64,000 nucleotides of DNA from Pseudoalteromonas umbrosa (GTDB taxonomy: Bacteria; Pseudomonadota; Gammaproteobacteria; Enterobacterales; Alteromonadaceae), in NCBI RefSeq assembly GCF_030125375.1, contig NZ_JASJUU010000002.1, forward strand, positions 391,968 to 455,967, read 5' to 3'. Below, piece after piece: positions 1-9,978 of this stretch; positions within the stretch are counted from its first letter, which is position 1, and the number at the start of each line of letters is the position of its first letter. Position numbers and translations under genes: made by a program. The notes beneath the pieces are model-generated. The model saw only the letters and a program-made list of their open reading frames with translations, searched no databases and had not been told where the DNA came from.

Positions 1-817
1 AAATAACAATGACCAATGAGTTGGTAATAATCAAACTTGAAACAAGTACTGCAAGCTCAGGAACCTCAGCTCGAGTCAGATACTGAACTAAGCTTGAATC
101 GCCCTGTCCATATACCAAATACACTAGGAATGTCGCCAATAAAACCCATAAAAAACGCGTGTCTTGACGCAAAATAGCAAGCCAAGATTTAAAGCTCGGC
201 ACCTGAGCTTGCTGCGCATTGTCCTCGTTTTTCACTGCACTTGATTGCTTTAAAATTAGTGAAAGTAACAGTCCTAAGTACGCAAATGCAGTGTAAATAA
301 AGCTAAACTGTTCACCATTGAGTCCAGCCCATAGACCAAACAGTGGACCAATTGCCGCGCCCACATTCACTAAAAAGTACAATAAATGCAAGGCAAGCTC
401 TCTATCTTGGCCATTGCTGAGTTCATCACTTAATAGTGCTTTACTTGGTGCATCCCACAACGTTCTGGGCATACATGCAAAAAAGACGGCGAGGCAAAAT
501 GTCCATAGCTGATCTGCTAATGCTAGCGCTGTAAAAGCGAGCACACCAACGATAGCTGCCGTGTATAACAACGCAAATCGACCAAATCTATCCGCTAGAT
601 TACCCGTATAAAAACCAAGTAATACCGCAAACACCGCAGATCCTGTGAGCAGTACACCGACCTCTGTGGCACTTAAGCCATATTTGCTGTAAAGAATTAC
701 CGCGAGAAAGGGCCAAACCATATAGTAGCTGGCTCTTACAAAAAAATTACCAAGTAACATGACCCATACGAGCGGCGTGAATCGACCTATTTGCGAAGAG
801 ACTTGAGTGAGTTCCAT
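1..817 (-). CDS. MFS transporter, C-terminal part outside the window
   Basis: This open frame reads on the minus strand from an ATG at 817 to the window edge without a stop, giving 272 residues of a hydrophobic protein. It is preceded by AGGA seven bases before the ATG. Residues 17-42 and several later stretches are membrane segments, and the loop between TM2 and TM3 carries the MFS motif-A pattern GNLADRFGR at residues 72-80. This fits a drug or metabolite efflux MFS carrier in the inner membrane; the substrate cannot be told. About 130 residues are expected beyond the left edge. Confidence 0.85.
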   Translation of the reverse strand, partial: MELTQVSSQIGRFTPLVWVMLLGNFFVRASYYMVWPFLAVILYSKYGLSATEVGVLLTGSAVFAVLLGFYTGNLADRFGRFALLYTAAIVGVLAFTALALADQLWTFCLAVFFACMPRTLWDAPSKALLSDELSNGQDRELALHLLYFLVNVGAAIGPLFGLWAGLNGEQFSFIYTAFAYLGLLLSLILKQSSAVKNEDNAQQAQVPSFKSWLAILRQDTRFLWVLLATFLVYLVYGQGDSSLVQYLTRAEVPELAVLVSSLIITNSLVIVI

Positions 818-913
818 TTGAATATCCTGCTGTTTATTATTTATTTTTCACGGCCAGACTAAAACCTCAAGTTAAGTTCAGGTAAAGGTGTTTTTTTATT
901 TTTTCTAAAAAAT

Positions 914-937
914 CCCCCGCAGATTAACAAACGGGGG
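914..937 (-). terminator. Intrinsic terminator after hrpB
   Basis: An inverted repeat CCCCCG/CGGGGG with a 12-base loop is followed on the minus strand by ATTTTTTAG. It lies just beyond the hrpB stop and separates hrpB from the MFS gene. Confidence 0.8.
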
Positions 938-947
938 GAATGCGCTT

Positions 948-3383
948 TTACATGCGGCTTTTAACTTTGTTAGTGGCAGTCGCTGTCGCGGGGTCATCAG
1001 GCCAAAAATGTTTGGGGTACCTGCCCTTCATTTCCTTTTGTACGTCTTTGTAGCTTGATTGCCAAAAATGTGCGAGATCTTGCGTCAATTGCAACGGCCT
1101 TTGCGCAGGTGATAACAGCTCCATCAAGACACTCACTTTCCCCTCGCAAAGTGTGGGGCTTTGTAACATACCGTAGACTTCCTGCATTTTAACGGCCAAG
1201 CGCGCAGGCCCCTCTAATTGATATTCAACTCGGATTTGAGAACCACTAGGTACCTTAATTCTCTCTGGTAACAACGTATTTAATTGTTGCTGCTTTTGCC
1301 AATCTAGGCGAGTAAGCAAGGCATTTTTCAAATCGAGTTTTTTAAGTTGATTATACTGTTTAACCTCACTCAAAAATGGTGCTAACCACTGGGATAAATC
1401 TGCAATTAAGTCTGACTCAGTGCTGGTTGGAAATGTATCTGGACAATGCTGTGCAGCCAATTGCATGCGTATCAGCAACTGCTCAACGTCGCCATAAGCA
1501 GAGAAGACGCTTAAGCCCTTTTCTTTAATAATAGACACCCATGCTTGCGTTCTTGCAGCTTCATTTAAAGGTGACGAGCTCGGCTTTGCACTGAGTACCC
1601 ATTGCCCTAAGTACACTCTGTCTTGATGTAAGAACTGAGTCTGCTTTTGGTCAAACTCACAAACCGTTTTTTGTTCAAATAAGTAAGGTAAAACCGCTTC
1701 AAGCAAAGCCGGATGGAACTCAGTTGCACTAAAAATGGTTTGACCTTGTTGACCGCCCAACTCTGCAATGGCCAAATAGTCGCTATCTTGCCAAAACTCA
1801 CTGTGAGCGTTTACGCCCGCACCATTTGCTAAAACAAACCCATTTCCACGTCGCTTTGCTAACCTATCAGGGTAAGCAAGCGCCACAACAATAGCCAAAT
1901 GCTCAAGTGCAAGCTCATTGGTCTTATGCGATATATCGGCACGCTTACACCAATATTTCAACTGCTTAGTAAATGTTTGAGGCGCATTGTGGTGCAATTG
2001 ATTGAGCGCAAGGCTGAGCTCCGGCGCACATTTCACACGGCTATCTTGTAGCGCCATAAAATAACAGGCCAATAAAGTGATGCCTGTTAGTTGTGCTTCA
2101 AGCGCTTGTGCCTTAAGCAGCATATGCGCAAACCTTGGCTCACTGCCCATTTGCTGCATGCGCTTACCAAGATTCATTAGCTTTCCTTGACTATCAATGG
2201 CCTCTAAATTTATCAGCAATTGCTCAGCTTGCTTGCGCTGGGCACCCGTTGGCATATCCAATAATGGTAAATCAGATATCTGAGTCCCCCATACTTTGGA
2301 CTCTAAAATCAGCCCACTGATATCTGAGCTCAAAATATCCGGTTTATCATGTGCATCGCGCCGCTCAAACAATGCTTGGCTTCCTAAACGATACACTACG
2401 CCCGGCTCTATTCGCCCAGCACGACCCGCTCGCTGCACTGCGGATGCTCGCGAAATGGAGACGGTTTTGAGCTCAGTAACGCCCGTTTTTAAATTGAATA
2501 CGGCTGCACGGCGCTTTCCTGAGTCGACGACAACTCGGATCCCTTCAATCGTGAGTGATGTCTCAGCCACATTCGTTGTCAGCACGATTTTACGCTCGCC
2601 GTCAGGTGATGGCGCAATGGCTGCTTGCTGTGCGCTTTTATCTTGCTCACCGAATAGAGTCGCTATATGCACTTTAGGCTCGCTATCTAGCACGCCTTGC
2701 AATGCATTAGCCACGTAACGTATCTCTTTTTGACCGGGTAAAAAAACCAAGATACTGCCATTTTCTTCTTTTAAAGCTTGGCGTATCACCGGAACGATTT
2801 GCATCAACCACTGGCTTTCGTCTTTGACTGGAATATATTTTTGCTCGATTGGGAAACTGCGCCCTTCAGAGCAGATCAGCGGGCATTGTAAAAATGTTTG
2901 ATAACGTTCACTATCAAGCGTTGCTGACATGACTAAAATCTTCAAATCATCTCTCAGCGCAGCTTGCGTTTCGAGCGCAAATGCCAAAGCTGTGTCTGCA
3001 GCCAGTGAGCGCTCGTGAAACTCATCAAAAATCAGCAAATCAATACCCGTAAGTTCAGGGTCTTGCTGTATCATCCGCGTCAGCATTCCCTCAGTGACAA
3101 TTTCCAGCCGAGTTTGTTCTGATACTTTGACTTCTTGACGTATTCTCAAACCTACTTGCTGACCTAACGACTCATTCAGCTGACTGGCTAAATATTGGGC
3201 GATATTACGGGCAGCTAAACGCCGCGGCTCCAACATCACAATACGTTGATATTGACCTGACTTCATTAGATTAAGAGGCAACCAAGTGGATTTACCGGCC
3301 CCAGGGGGAGCTTGTAATAACACGGTTTCATGGGTATTGAGGTGGTCGACTAACTCGGAAAAAACAGCTTCAATTGGGAGCAC
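948..3383 (-). CDS. hrpB: ATP-dependent helicase HrpB
   Basis: An 811-residue DEAH-box helicase of the HrpB family, close to the usual length (about 810-840). Walker A APPGAGKST spans residues 25-33, the DEAH-type box is DEFH at 120-123, SAT follows, and motif VI reads QRAGRAGR. The family acts on RNA in the cytoplasm; its exact role in most bacteria is unsettled. The start codon is GTG at 3383 and the upstream SD is weak. The chosen start gives the usual N-terminus LPIEAVFSEL directly before the helicase core. It is monocistronic, ending in a strong terminator. Confidence 0.95.
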   Translation of the reverse strand: MLPIEAVFSELVDHLNTHETVLLQAPPGAGKSTWLPLNLMKSGQYQRIVMLEPRRLAARNIAQYLASQLNESLGQQVGLRIRQEVKVSEQTRLEIVTEGMLTRMIQQDPELTGIDLLIFDEFHERSLAADTALAFALETQAALRDDLKILVMSATLDSERYQTFLQCPLICSEGRSFPIEQKYIPVKDESQWLMQIVPVIRQALKEENGSILVFLPGQKEIRYVANALQGVLDSEPKVHIATLFGEQDKSAQQAAIAPSPDGERKIVLTTNVAETSLTIEGIRVVVDSGKRRAAVFNLKTGVTELKTVSISRASAVQRAGRAGRIEPGVVYRLGSQALFERRDAHDKPDILSSDISGLILESKVWGTQISDLPLLDMPTGAQRKQAEQLLINLEAIDSQGKLMNLGKRMQQMGSEPRFAHMLLKAQALEAQLTGITLLACYFMALQDSRVKCAPELSLALNQLHHNAPQTFTKQLKYWCKRADISHKTNELALEHLAIVVALAYPDRLAKRRGNGFVLANGAGVNAHSEFWQDSDYLAIAELGGQQGQTIFSATEFHPALLEAVLPYLFEQKTVCEFDQKQTQFLHQDRVYLGQWVLSAKPSSSPLNEAARTQAWVSIIKEKGLSVFSAYGDVEQLLIRMQLAAQHCPDTFPTSTESDLIADLSQWLAPFLSEVKQYNQLKKLDLKNALLTRLDWQKQQQLNTLLPERIKVPSGSQIRVEYQLEGPARLAVKMQEVYGMLQSPTLCEGKVSVLMELLSPAQRPLQLTQDLAHFWQSSYKDVQKEMKGRYPKHFWPDDPATATATNKVKSRM

Positions 3384-3460
3384 AGCGGACTCAAGTTTTA
3401 ACAGTGTATAGATGCAACTAGTTTACCATGCTACTGGTCTTGTTATGTCAATTTTTACGC

Positions 3461-5308
3461 TTAATAGCTGGTTGACGCGATCACTTGACCACTATTTATC
3501 AAGCTTCGATAGTCTTCATTTAACTGTTTAATAGAGGAGTTTAACGGCTGATTAAGGCTTTGTAATCCAACCCAAGCATTGCGATGCTCTTTTTTCGCCA
3601 TATATAAGCCATTATCTGCAAGCTCAATAACTTGCTCCCAACTTAAGGTACTCTTCGCCCCATTCATCAGTGGGTATGGCGCAAACCCGATAGAGCAGGT
3701 TACTTGAATAGGCTGCTCATTAACCACAAATGGAAAGCACTCAACTTGTCTGCGAACACGCTCTACTGCCTCTATGGCCTCATTGTGCGTCATGTTCGGC
3801 ATCACGATTAGAAACTCTTCTCCGCCCCAGCGGATCACCAAATCACTTTCCCGAGTACACTGTTTCAAAATGTCGGCAATTGTTTGCAGCACAATATCAC
3901 CAGCAGCATGGCCATAGGTATCGTTTACTTTTTTAAAGTGATCGATATCTAGCAAACAAAATATCATTTCTTGTTTTTCACTATTAGTAGAAGCGTCTGG
4001 CTTAATCTGAGCGTCAATCACACTAAAAAAGTAATGACGATTGTTAAGTCCCGTTAAGCTGTCAGTAAAGCTCAATGCTTGCAGGCGCTTATTGCGTTCG
4101 GCAAGTTCTTCTGTGCGCTCTGCAACCTGCTGTTTGAGTGTGATGAGATAACGCTTATTGTGCCAGCGCCAATAACCAAAGCCGACGACTAACACAATTA
4201 AAAGTAGCCCGAGTACGCCACGCTGCTGCGCAAGATGTGCATTATCAATCTGTTGCTGATGCTGAATCAGCTGTTGCGCTTGAAGCGCATTGTCCTTCTC
4301 TAATACGCTTAACTGCTGCTTTTGTGCCGCGAGAGAATACTGGGCCTCTAATTGTAAGAGTTTATTATTCCGCTTTTGCAAATTAAGCGCTTGCTGAGAC
4401 AATGCAAAACGTTTTAAATACAAATGTGCTTGCTCAAAATCGCCAAGTTGTGCATGCGCCCCGGCTAAGATATTTTGTAATAAGGATTGCTCAGTTAAAA
4501 AGCGAGTGCCAAATGTGTCATTCAATGCCTGTTTGGCTGTATCGATGGCTGTTGCAAAATTACCTGCTTGCAAAGCTGCGGTTGCACTCGTCAATTTATA
4601 GCGGACCCGCAAATGCAAATTACGCTTGAGTACAGACTGCTTTACTAAGTCAGAACCGAGCAGCTTACTGGCCTTTTGATACTCTCCAATGCTCAAGTGC
4701 GCCCAAGCTCGCGCCAAGGCTAATTTGCTCGTGAGTAATGTATATTCTGCTAATGTGGCGTCATTTAGAGTCACCAGTGCTTGACGATAGCTGCCTTTAA
4801 GTAAATATAACGAACCCTGCCAAAGCATATACTCACCCATTAACGCGTGGGCTTTATCGGCTGCAACCTGCTTTGTAATTAAAAAGTAAGCTTGGTCGAG
4901 TAGCTGCTGAGCATAGCGGAATCGTTCCAAATCCATTTCAAGCTGCGCCATTGCAAGATAAATTTGTACTTCTAAAGTAGGTAAATTAAGAGGCTTAGCG
5001 ATATTTAATGCATCATTATGTAAGACTAGGCTGTGCTTGTAATCTCCAAAATGTTGACGGATCAGACCCTCTAACAATAAAGAACGCGCCTGTAAGTCTT
5101 TTGCACCCAGCTGCTTTGATTGCTCTCTGAGTACTCGCACTTGAGGTAATAAATTGAGATCATAATCTTCTTTGAGGCTATCAGTTAAATGCATCAACAT
5201 TTTTGACAAGTCTTCACGCTGTGAGGAATTGGACTCAATGCTCGTATTGGCCCAAGATCCAAAACTCAGCAAGCAATACCCCAATAAAAAATACACGCTT
5301 CTTATCAT
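3461..5308 (-). CDS. TPR-repeat membrane diguanylate cyclase
   Basis: A 615-residue sensor-type protein: signal sequence at 1-20, a long helical TPR-like region (about 30-340), a coiled coil, one transmembrane helix around 362-381, a second short coiled coil, then a GGDEF domain. The active-site signature is GGEEF (from residue 495) and the inhibitory I-site RESD (486-489) lies five residues before it, so both synthesis of cyclic di-GMP and product inhibition should be intact. The TPR part should face the periplasm and the cyclase the cytoplasm. It overlaps the preceding solute-binding gene by 4 bp, so the two are very likely co-translated. Confidence 0.9.
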   Translation of the reverse strand: MIRSVYFLLGYCLLSFGSWANTSIESNSSQREDLSKMLMHLTDSLKEDYDLNLLPQVRVLREQSKQLGAKDLQARSLLLEGLIRQHFGDYKHSLVLHNDALNIAKPLNLPTLEVQIYLAMAQLEMDLERFRYAQQLLDQAYFLITKQVAADKAHALMGEYMLWQGSLYLLKGSYRQALVTLNDATLAEYTLLTSKLALARAWAHLSIGEYQKASKLLGSDLVKQSVLKRNLHLRVRYKLTSATAALQAGNFATAIDTAKQALNDTFGTRFLTEQSLLQNILAGAHAQLGDFEQAHLYLKRFALSQQALNLQKRNNKLLQLEAQYSLAAQKQQLSVLEKDNALQAQQLIQHQQQIDNAHLAQQRGVLGLLLIVLVVGFGYWRWHNKRYLITLKQQVAERTEELAERNKRLQALSFTDSLTGLNNRHYFFSVIDAQIKPDASTNSEKQEMIFCLLDIDHFKKVNDTYGHAAGDIVLQTIADILKQCTRESDLVIRWGGEEFLIVMPNMTHNEAIEAVERVRRQVECFPFVVNEQPIQVTCSIGFAPYPLMNGAKSTLSWEQVIELADNGLYMAKKEHRNAWVGLQSLNQPLNSSIKQLNEDYRSLINSGQVIASTSY

Positions 5309-6198
5309 CGTGCAGCCTTACTCGGATAAAGCATTTGCTGATTGACATATTGCCAGTCTTTGACTAAATCACTGATAAACCCGGACTGCTGCAGTGCTTT
5401 ATCCAACACGCCTTGAGCACGTAATATTTTTAAGCCGCGATTAAGCGCGGCAAAAATCATTTCGCCCTGCGGATGATTTTTACTGACGATGAAATGACGA
5501 GAATCAGGCAACATCATTTTAATATTTTGAATAGGTACATACTCTCGGCCTTCAAAATTGAGCAACAGATCCTGACTGACACTAAAGTTAATGAGCATGG
5601 CATCTACGACCTCCGTTTCAACCATATTCAGCATGGTTTCCCAAGGTCCTATAAAGCTGACAATATTAATTTCTGTGTTGTTTAAAGCACGCCAATCAAC
5701 CCGCCATCTCGGATTAGCGACCACAGTCAATTGTTCTAGTTGCTCTTGTGGCAAATTTTGCAAAGCGACATTGCGCCTAGTCACATACAAACCAGCCTCG
5801 TACTGACCAAATTTAACCAGTGCGTCACTCACATAGAGCGACCCTCTATAGTTAATAATATCTTCATGCCAAACACTACGCGCCAAAATTAGGCTATCCC
5901 CCGAAATCATATCCGAAAACTCAATGATATTTACCGAAGGCTTAGGATTAAAAACGACCTCCCGAGTTTCTCCTCCCAAAAACAGTGCTTGCTGTAGCAA
6001 TACCATTTCTATAATTTCAATATGGGAACCTTTGGTCGTGGGATAAAATGATTTGACGTCTAAAGGGGAACGACCATTAAGAAACTCATTATAACGCTGA
6101 CTGAAGTTTTCACTACTCATGATATCAACTACTAATTGATTGTGAGCATAGAGATTACACGTATATAAACTGAGCATTCCCCAAATCAGCCACTTCAT
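5305..6198 (-). CDS. Periplasmic solute-binding-like protein (SBP_bac_3 type)
   Basis: A 297-residue protein with a clear signal peptide (MKWLIWGMLSLYTCNLYA) and a fold resembling family-3 extracellular solute-binding proteins (for example the late stretch beginning MIFAALNRGLKIL and ending near LVKDW). No ABC transporter genes adjoin it. Its stop overlaps the start of the TPR-GGDEF gene by 4 bp, which suggests that it feeds a ligand signal to that cyclase rather than to a transporter; this pairing is an inference from the operon layout. Confidence 0.75.
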   Translation of the reverse strand: MKWLIWGMLSLYTCNLYAHNQLVVDIMSSENFSQRYNEFLNGRSPLDVKSFYPTTKGSHIEIIEMVLLQQALFLGGETREVVFNPKPSVNIIEFSDMISGDSLILARSVWHEDIINYRGSLYVSDALVKFGQYEAGLYVTRRNVALQNLPQEQLEQLTVVANPRWRVDWRALNNTEINIVSFIGPWETMLNMVETEVVDAMLINFSVSQDLLLNFEGREYVPIQNIKMMLPDSRHFIVSKNHPQGEMIFAALNRGLKILRAQGVLDKALQQSGFISDLVKDWQYVNQQMLYPSKAAR

Positions 6199-6388
6199 GC
6201 CTACCCCGCAATTTATTACCCACTCTACAAAGAGTATACTAAAACCAATTGCTAAATGTTAACTTAAAGCAAATACAAAAATAAGCTTTTTTTACTACTT
6301 TATGAAATTAGGCACAATAACAAGCACATAAAAATTTAAATTAACTTATGCGAAGGAAGTGGCAGAAGTGATATAGATTATTGAGAAG

Positions 6389-6428
6389 CACACTCCATCA
6401 AAGAAAATGATGACTTTGATGGAGTGTG
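6389..6428 (-). terminator. Long perfect hairpin after the first ABC permease pair
   Basis: A perfect 15-bp inverted repeat (CACACTCCATCAAAG and its complement) with a 10-base loop begins 10 bp past the permease stop. The following minus-strand bases are only moderately T-rich (CTTCTCAATAATC), so it may act as terminator or as a 3' mRNA stabiliser. Confidence 0.6.
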
Positions 6429-6437
6429 TATTAGACG

Positions 6438-7649
6438 CTAAACAGATCGCGTTGCTATTGCAGGGGAAGTATTGGCTGCATTATACGCTGTTGGTATAAC
6501 AGCTATTAGACTTGCAACAAAGACGCTGAGCCCACCATACAGAAAGTACTCATACGGAACAGCATCTTGTCGAAACAACTCTATCAACTTAACGTTTGCT
6601 ATTACAGCGCACAAACAGCCTAAGATAACGCCTATACCAACCACTATTAGATTCTCTAAAATATAGAATCGCATAATTTGGAATTTACTCGCTCCCAACG
6701 CTCTTCTTGTACCTATTTGACGACGACGCTTCATAAGGGTAAAGCGCGCTTGCCCAAATACTCCCAACATAGTCAACATGATCAGTGCAATCGTCACACT
6801 GGTCAAAATAATAAACGATGACTCCATCGATTTATATCCAGTTTCCCGGGTATGTTTAAACGTATTGAGATCTGTTACAAACCGACCAGGTTGCTGCATC
6901 AACAAGGACTTAACATCATCCATTGCCTGCTCTAGTTGCCCAGGCTTAGCTCTAACTATGAACCTATTTTCGCCAGTGAAAATATAAGCAGGAAACACTA
7001 CACTGCGTTCATTACCGTGCCATTCTGGCCATGTAGCAATCAATCTATCTATAATACCGACTATTTGATATGCACGAGCATGGATATAAACTGTGCTGCC
7101 TACCGCAGCTGACCAGTCATTAGGTGAAATACGTTTTGCAAGTTCCTTTGTTACCAAAATAGAGTTCGAAAGGTCATCAAAGCTATCACTGGCATATGCA
7201 ATTTCACTTTCTTCAAACCAGCGCCCCATAATAATTTCGAAACCGAGCGTATCCATATACTCACGAGATCCACTGTAAGCCCCAGCGCTAGCAATATAAC
7301 TTTCAGGGTCTTCATTCTCCGTTAATAAGTAAAATACCCCCCAACCAGCCAGTGGAACTGAGTTAGTGACGGTGATACGCTCTACGCTATTTAACTCTTT
7401 AATATCTCGCAAATCTTGATCTAGTAGCGCGACATAGTCGCTTGACTCAACGGGTAAATTTGCACGAAAAGAGAAAAGTACATCTTCATCAAGACCACTT
7501 GGTGCAGTGAGATCATGTAGCTTTGAAGAGGCCATAAACGAGACATTAGTGAGAATAGTAAAGGCCACTGCAATTTGCAAAATCAATAGCATTGGGCCCG
7601 TTTTATTTTTCCATAATGTCTTAAATATAGGTGAGAAATCCTTCATCAA
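6438..7649 (-). CDS. ABC transporter permease, MacB/FtsX family (set 1, second permease)
   Basis: A 403-residue FtsX-type permease: one N-terminal transmembrane helix (about 17-38), a large extracytoplasmic domain, and three C-terminal helices. The hallmark loop RRRQIGTRRALGASKFQIMR lies after the second helix. It starts 6 bp after the preceding permease and pairs with it and with the ATPase at 9002. Its paralogue at 9979 has exactly the same length (403 residues) and layout. This family usually exports peptides, lipids or macrolide-like compounds or transmits mechanical signals; substrate unknown. Confidence 0.88.
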   Translation of the reverse strand: MMKDFSPIFKTLWKNKTGPMLLILQIAVAFTILTNVSFMASSKLHDLTAPSGLDEDVLFSFRANLPVESSDYVALLDQDLRDIKELNSVERITVTNSVPLAGWGVFYLLTENEDPESYIASAGAYSGSREYMDTLGFEIIMGRWFEESEIAYASDSFDDLSNSILVTKELAKRISPNDWSAAVGSTVYIHARAYQIVGIIDRLIATWPEWHGNERSVVFPAYIFTGENRFIVRAKPGQLEQAMDDVKSLLMQQPGRFVTDLNTFKHTRETGYKSMESSFIILTSVTIALIMLTMLGVFGQARFTLMKRRRQIGTRRALGASKFQIMRFYILENLIVVGIGVILGCLCAVIANVKLIELFRQDAVPYEYFLYGGLSVFVASLIAVIPTAYNAANTSPAIATRSV

Positions 7650-7655
7650 TGACTC

Positions 7656-8999
7656 CTAAAGACTTTTTAGTTGGCTAGATAATTGGGTTCGGGTAGCTCG
7701 ATAAATTGGCCATAAACCAAATAACAGAGATGTTCCAATGGCCAAAGCAACGGTACTGACCATGAGCGTTAAATTCATCGTCATCACATTCGCATGATAC
7801 TCTGGATACATGTCTGTCAAGGCTGCAAGTCCAAGCTGCGCAAGCGCCAACCCTATTACTCCCCCCAAAAAACCAACTAATATAGATTCACAGCCAAATT
7901 GCACTGCGATATGTTGTTTCGTGGCACCAACCGCCCGACGTAAGCCGACTTCACCACCTTTACCATGGAACTTAGTCATCATTAAGCTCATAACATTGCA
8001 CAAACAAGCAAATAAGAATGCCAACGCATAAACAATACCGAGTTTGTTTTCTTCACTCACTGCGCCCTCTTCTTCTAAAAACTCAGTAACAGTCATCAAA
8101 CGATTAGGCTCTGGCCTCAAAAAACGACCTACTTTTCTTTGCTCTTCTGTGTAGTCCTCCATGAACTGAAAATACGCTTGTTTGCTCTGTTCTGACTCAA
8201 ACTCCACCCAAAACCTGATCCATACACATTCAGATGACATTACCTCCTGAAGCGTCGATGATGCATCATCACCCCAGCAATACCATCCCATAGTCGTTGG
8301 AGAAAAGAAGTTGTTTCTTATTTGAGACTCAAGTGGCACGAAATAAGGCAACGTAGGAGTATACATATCGAAAGCGTTTACATAGAACTTGGGGGTTGGT
8401 TGCCAATCATCTATCACCCCAACGACACGGTATAGTTGGGTACCCAAAATAATATTCTCTCCCACGGAGTTGGCACCATCAAAAAGACGATCATTCTCTC
8501 GTTTGGACAATACAATAACAGACTGCCCTTGTTGATCAGCTTCCGCACTCCAAGTTGAGCCATAAATAAACGGTGCACCAAAAACACTAAAAAAATGTCT
8601 ACTTGTAGAACGAATATTGTGTGTTTGAGCACTTGTTACATCATCAGCTTCAGCCCTAACCGATGTGTTAAATGATACAAATGGAACATGTTTATCAGCT
8701 TTGTCTGCAGCTAATAAAGCCATTGCATCTTGGTATGTCAGCATATTTGGTATATCAGGCTCACCATTTTTTCTGTAACTAATTGGCTGACTGGGGTCCC
8801 AAGAGTTTAGATGAACCATTGCTACTCGCTCACTTTTATCAGGCAATGGGTTTTTACCCATCATATAACCAACTGTAATTGTGATCATTGCGGCCGCAAT
8901 ACCAACTGAAATGGTGCCTACCATTAACAAGCTCAGTAGAGGCGTCTTTTTGAAGCTGAGCCAAGCCAGCTTAAAATAATAATTGCCCATTTGACTCAC
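7656..8999 (-). CDS. ABC transporter permease, MacB/FtsX family (set 1, first permease)
   Basis: A 447-residue FtsX-type permease with an N-terminal helix (about 19-45), a MacB-like periplasmic core domain and three C-terminal helices. The conserved loop reads GGEVGLRRAVGATKQHI. It begins 2 bp after the ATPase stop, so translation is coupled. The two unequal permeases of this operon probably form a heterodimer around two copies of the ATPase. Its closest relative in the window is the 443-residue protein at 11202. Confidence 0.88.
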   Translation of the reverse strand: MSQMGNYYFKLAWLSFKKTPLLSLLMVGTISVGIAAAMITITVGYMMGKNPLPDKSERVAMVHLNSWDPSQPISYRKNGEPDIPNMLTYQDAMALLAADKADKHVPFVSFNTSVRAEADDVTSAQTHNIRSTSRHFFSVFGAPFIYGSTWSAEADQQGQSVIVLSKRENDRLFDGANSVGENIILGTQLYRVVGVIDDWQPTPKFYVNAFDMYTPTLPYFVPLESQIRNNFFSPTTMGWYCWGDDASSTLQEVMSSECVWIRFWVEFESEQSKQAYFQFMEDYTEEQRKVGRFLRPEPNRLMTVTEFLEEEGAVSEENKLGIVYALAFLFACLCNVMSLMMTKFHGKGGEVGLRRAVGATKQHIAVQFGCESILVGFLGGVIGLALAQLGLAALTDMYPEYHANVMTMNLTLMVSTVALAIGTSLLFGLWPIYRATRTQLSSQLKSL

Positions 9000-9001
9000 C
9001 T

Positions 9002-9685
9002 CTATGCAGTCTTTGCCACTTTTTGCTCATTCAGATAGCCATCTCGTATCTCTACAATTCGACTCGCTTGCTGGGCTTGATCCATATCATGAGTCACCAT
9101 TAAGATACTGGTACCCTGTTTATTTATATCTTTGAGCAAAGACATAATACCCTCAGCCATTTTCGAGTCTAGGTTTCCGGTCGGTTCATCTGCGAGTAGA
9201 AAGGAAGGGCTACCAGCTAAGGCTCGAGCAATCGCAACGCGTTGCTGCTGACCGCCCGACAACTGTTGGGGGTAATGAGATTTGCGACCAGCTAAACCAA
9301 CTTGCTCTAAAGCATTTAGTACTCTTTCAGAGCGCTCTTTAGCGCTAAAATCCCGATATCTAAGTGGCATTTCAACATTATCAAACAGATTAAGCTCAGG
9401 GATCAGATTAAAACTTTGAAAGATAAATCCTATTTTTTGATTTCTTAATGATGATTTAAATTTGTCAGATAATCCAGTTGTCTCTTTTTCATCTAGAAAA
9501 TATTGCCCTTCAGTATGCTCTTCAAGCAAACCAGCAATATTCAAAAATGTCGTTTTCCCTGAACCAGACGGCCCTACTACTGCAACAAACTCCCCTTGCT
9601 GAATCTCTAGATCAAATGGGTGTAATGCCTGCGTTTTGACCGTATCCGTAATGAAAGATTTTGCAACTCCCCGCATTTTTAACAT
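9002..9685 (-). CDS. ABC transporter ATP-binding protein, LolD/MacB type (set 1)
   Basis: ATPase with Walker [10 protein letters not shown], signature LSGGQQQRVAIARAL, Walker [12 protein letters not shown] and a switch histidine in VTHDMD. It is the size usual for LolD/MacB-like ATPases. I chose the ATG at 9685 (MLKMRGVAKSF) because AGGA sits seven bases upstream; an in-frame upstream ATG would add nine residues with no SD. It heads the operon ATPase - permease - permease. The same organisation occurs again at 9979-13669, so one set probably arose by duplication. Confidence 0.92.
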   Translation of the reverse strand: MLKMRGVAKSFITDTVKTQALHPFDLEIQQGEFVAVVGPSGSGKTTFLNIAGLLEEHTEGQYFLDEKETTGLSDKFKSSLRNQKIGFIFQSFNLIPELNLFDNVEMPLRYRDFSAKERSERVLNALEQVGLAGRKSHYPQQLSGGQQQRVAIARALAGSPSFLLADEPTGNLDSKMAEGIMSLLKDINKQGTSILMVTHDMDQAQQASRIVEIRDGYLNEQKVAKTA

Positions 9686-9978
9686 GACATTTCCTTTAAC
9701 TTTATATACCAAATATTTACAGCCATTTACAATTCTTACTGACGGCGTCGCGTACTGAAAAATATAGTTAACTGTTCCTTATGCTTTTTATTCAACAGCA
9801 TTGCTAGGATGGGTCGCTAAGTACCCAAAAGAAAAACTTGAATTATTGTAGAACAAAAAAGATAAAAGAAACACAAAATTAATATCACATTCACCAAAAA
9901 GAACATAAATTGATAAAACAGCTCTAAAAAATAACGCTAGATAGAGACTGAGATCACTGTGTATAAGCTCTCGGATTG

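Noticed and set aside
9686..9978. Second small peptide gene upstream of the set 1 ABC ATPase
   Set aside because: Only a 21-codon ORF without a good SD is present; nothing comparable to the 44-codon gene of set 2.
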